A DNA stretch of 47,500 nucleotides. It comes from Dipetalonema caudispina (lineage: Eukaryota; Nematoda; Chromadorea; Rhabditida; Onchocercidae). Location: NCBI GenBank assembly GCA_013365325.1, contig JABVXV010000375.1, forward strand, positions 1 to 47,500, in the 5' to 3' direction. This document shows positions 45,948-47,500 of this stretch, piece by piece (position 1 is the stretch's first letter; each line of letters begins with the position of its first letter). A program made the translations under genes and the position numbers. The notes beneath the pieces are model-generated. The model was not told the DNA's origin. It was given only the letters and a program-made list of their open reading frames with translations, and made no database searches.

Positions 45948-47150
45948 TATCATATATCATTTCACAAAAAAGAATACTGCTATATTATCCATTGGAAATC
46001 TTATCTTGTCCTCTTTTTCCACTTCTACATTCTTTGTTGATAATGATATTTTATGTTGTTGGTACAAGCAATGAAAGATAAAATGGAAAGGGAAGAAGAA
46101 GAAATGAGAAAAGTATAAATTAGCAGTAAAAGTGACAAAATTTGCAGTGCAAAAATAAACTTTAAATTTATCACTAAAAAAAAAAAAAAAGTAAAATATT
46201 TTTCCAATCTTTTATTTCATATGTTATCAAATTATTCCTTTAGTTATTCAGCTTTGATATATATATATATATACTAATAATAATAATTGATACTATTCGA
46301 TGAGTAATAATGAGAAATGAAATGTTTTACAAGTGTCACATATACTTTTATGCAAATTTTGTCAATTTTTGTTGCTAATAATTTATTATCCATTGATAAT
46401 AATAATTTTTTGTATTCATAATAAATTACATATTTTATATTAGTATAATTTATTTGTTACTGATGAAAATGTAATCTGATTTTTTTAAAACTACTGATTT
46501 TAATTTATTCGTTCATTGAGATAAATTTTCAAGAAAATACTATGCTTCATTAATTGGGAGAAAAAAAAAATAGTATATATATATATATATATTAAAAGAA
46601 AGGAAGAAAAAAAAAAAAATTGTTTTTCAAAAGTACATTTTTCACTTCTATCCTTTCCTTTAAATTGATTTCGTTTAAAATATTTGATAAATAATGACTT
46701 TTTCCTCTTTTTTTTTTTTTTTTTTCTTATTGTTAGTATAATCACACGATGATAATTATTTGATTGGTAAAAACAAAAAAGTAACAATTGTGATGATCGA
46801 TGAAGAAAAAAAAAAAATTAAAAAATAATAAGAGGGAGGTTTTTTTTTTTTAAAAAAAAAAAACAGAAGTGTGTAGGTTGCACATTTTGATTGAAATAAC
46901 AATTGATGCAAATTATCAATCATTTTTAGTGTAGGTGTAAGAGTTTGCATAGGTAAATGAATAATGAAGTAAACAAAAATTTAAAGTTCATTTTACCTGA
47001 GAATTTTTTTTAATATATGATGGATTTGATTTGTTCGTAAATGAATTTTTGAGAATTTTTAAGCAATCTTTTTTCTTTTTTTTTTCTTTTTTATTTTCTT
47101 AATTTATTCTAAAAAATACATTTTATAATATAATGGGTATTTTTTTTCTT

Positions 47151-47199
<49 letters not shown>

Positions 47200-47500
47200 C
47201 TTTACTGTCTGTTGCATTAAGAAATTAATCGCAAAGGAATTTGATAATCCTTAAAAATCAACATACATCAGGCTTCATATAGGCAAATGTTAGCAATTTA
47301 TATAACTTTCAAAGTATGATCGGTTAAAGGCACATTACAAGATACGAAAATTCTGATCGATATTAGCTGGACCAGAAATTTAACATTTCAAAGTACCAAA
47401 TGACGAAGAAATTAAATGGAACGATTGAATGGTCAACGATATGAATATCCTTTGGAAAGCTAAAGCATAAAACCGTATTTCACTTGTATTTAACTTATTA

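Larger units (their letters stand above)
43197..47500. other. Upstream of the pump gene; low-complexity, no gene seen
   Basis: AT-rich with purine-rich stretches (44540-44960), long A/T homopolymers (44768-44816, 45917-45945, 47152-47200) and several microsatellites. The long minus frame at 44525-45244 is translated low-complexity sequence (poly-Phe/Ser/Leu). The pump promoter may lie here, but no specific element can be defended by eye. Confidence 0.55.

Overview
This is a eukaryotic window, AT-rich, full of A/T homopolymers and microsatellites. Every gene in it is split into many short exons. Introns end in the nematode-type acceptor TTTTCAG, and two genes start a few bases after such an acceptor, as expected for spliced-leader trans-splicing. 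The proteins (a SER-4-like amine receptor, an MKK4/SEK-type kinase, a SMYD-type SET/MYND protein and an MCA-3-like calcium pump) and the base composition suggest a parasitic nematode, most likely a spirurid/filarial species. The species is inference; I cannot name it.

Layout. (1) 319-3021, plus strand: 3' two thirds of a biogenic-amine GPCR of the 5-HT1/SER-4 type, TM3 to the stop codon; earlier exons lie left of the window. (2) 3078-6262: no gene seen. (3) 6263-9411, minus: complete 10-exon MAP kinase kinase, 361 aa. (4) 9500-10440: decayed tandem repeat with a roughly 30-35 bp unit and a longer ~155 bp period, followed by AT-rich spacer to 12183. (5) 12184-16060, plus: 11-exon SMYD-type SET/MYND protein, about 529 aa. 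(6) 16107-21417: no gene seen, microsatellites. (7) 21418-42505, minus: complete plasma-membrane Ca2+-ATPase (PMCA; mca-3-like), about 25 coding exons over 21 kb. (8) 42518-47500: upstream sequence of the pump, with one candidate alternative 5' exon at 43142-43196 and otherwise low-complexity sequence.

The richest part is the pump gene. By joining exons by hand with phase checks I recover an uninterrupted PMCA of about 1107 aa before the variable tail. The gene carries two alternative calmodulin-binding exons (27018-27578 and 21733-21859), both starting with RVVKAF and both fitting in phase after the same LQTQ exon. The first carries its own stop and a 186-residue tail. The second continues to a short terminal exon ending in SSV, a class I PDZ-ligand-like terminus. 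Two symmetric small cassette exons (33 and 60 nt) sit at the position of vertebrate splice site A, a NAGNAG acceptor lies at exon 3, and UGCAUG motifs (FOX-1/ASD-1-type sites) lie in the introns around the alternative 3' exons. A GC-rich block at 23757-23884 remains unassigned.

The four genes do not form an operon: GPCR plus, kinase minus, SMYD plus, pump minus. The receptor and the pump belong to neuronal/muscle signalling and calcium export, and the kinase to the stress MAPK cascade, but nothing in the layout shows direct cooperation. I found no tRNA, rRNA, CRISPR or recognisable transposase.
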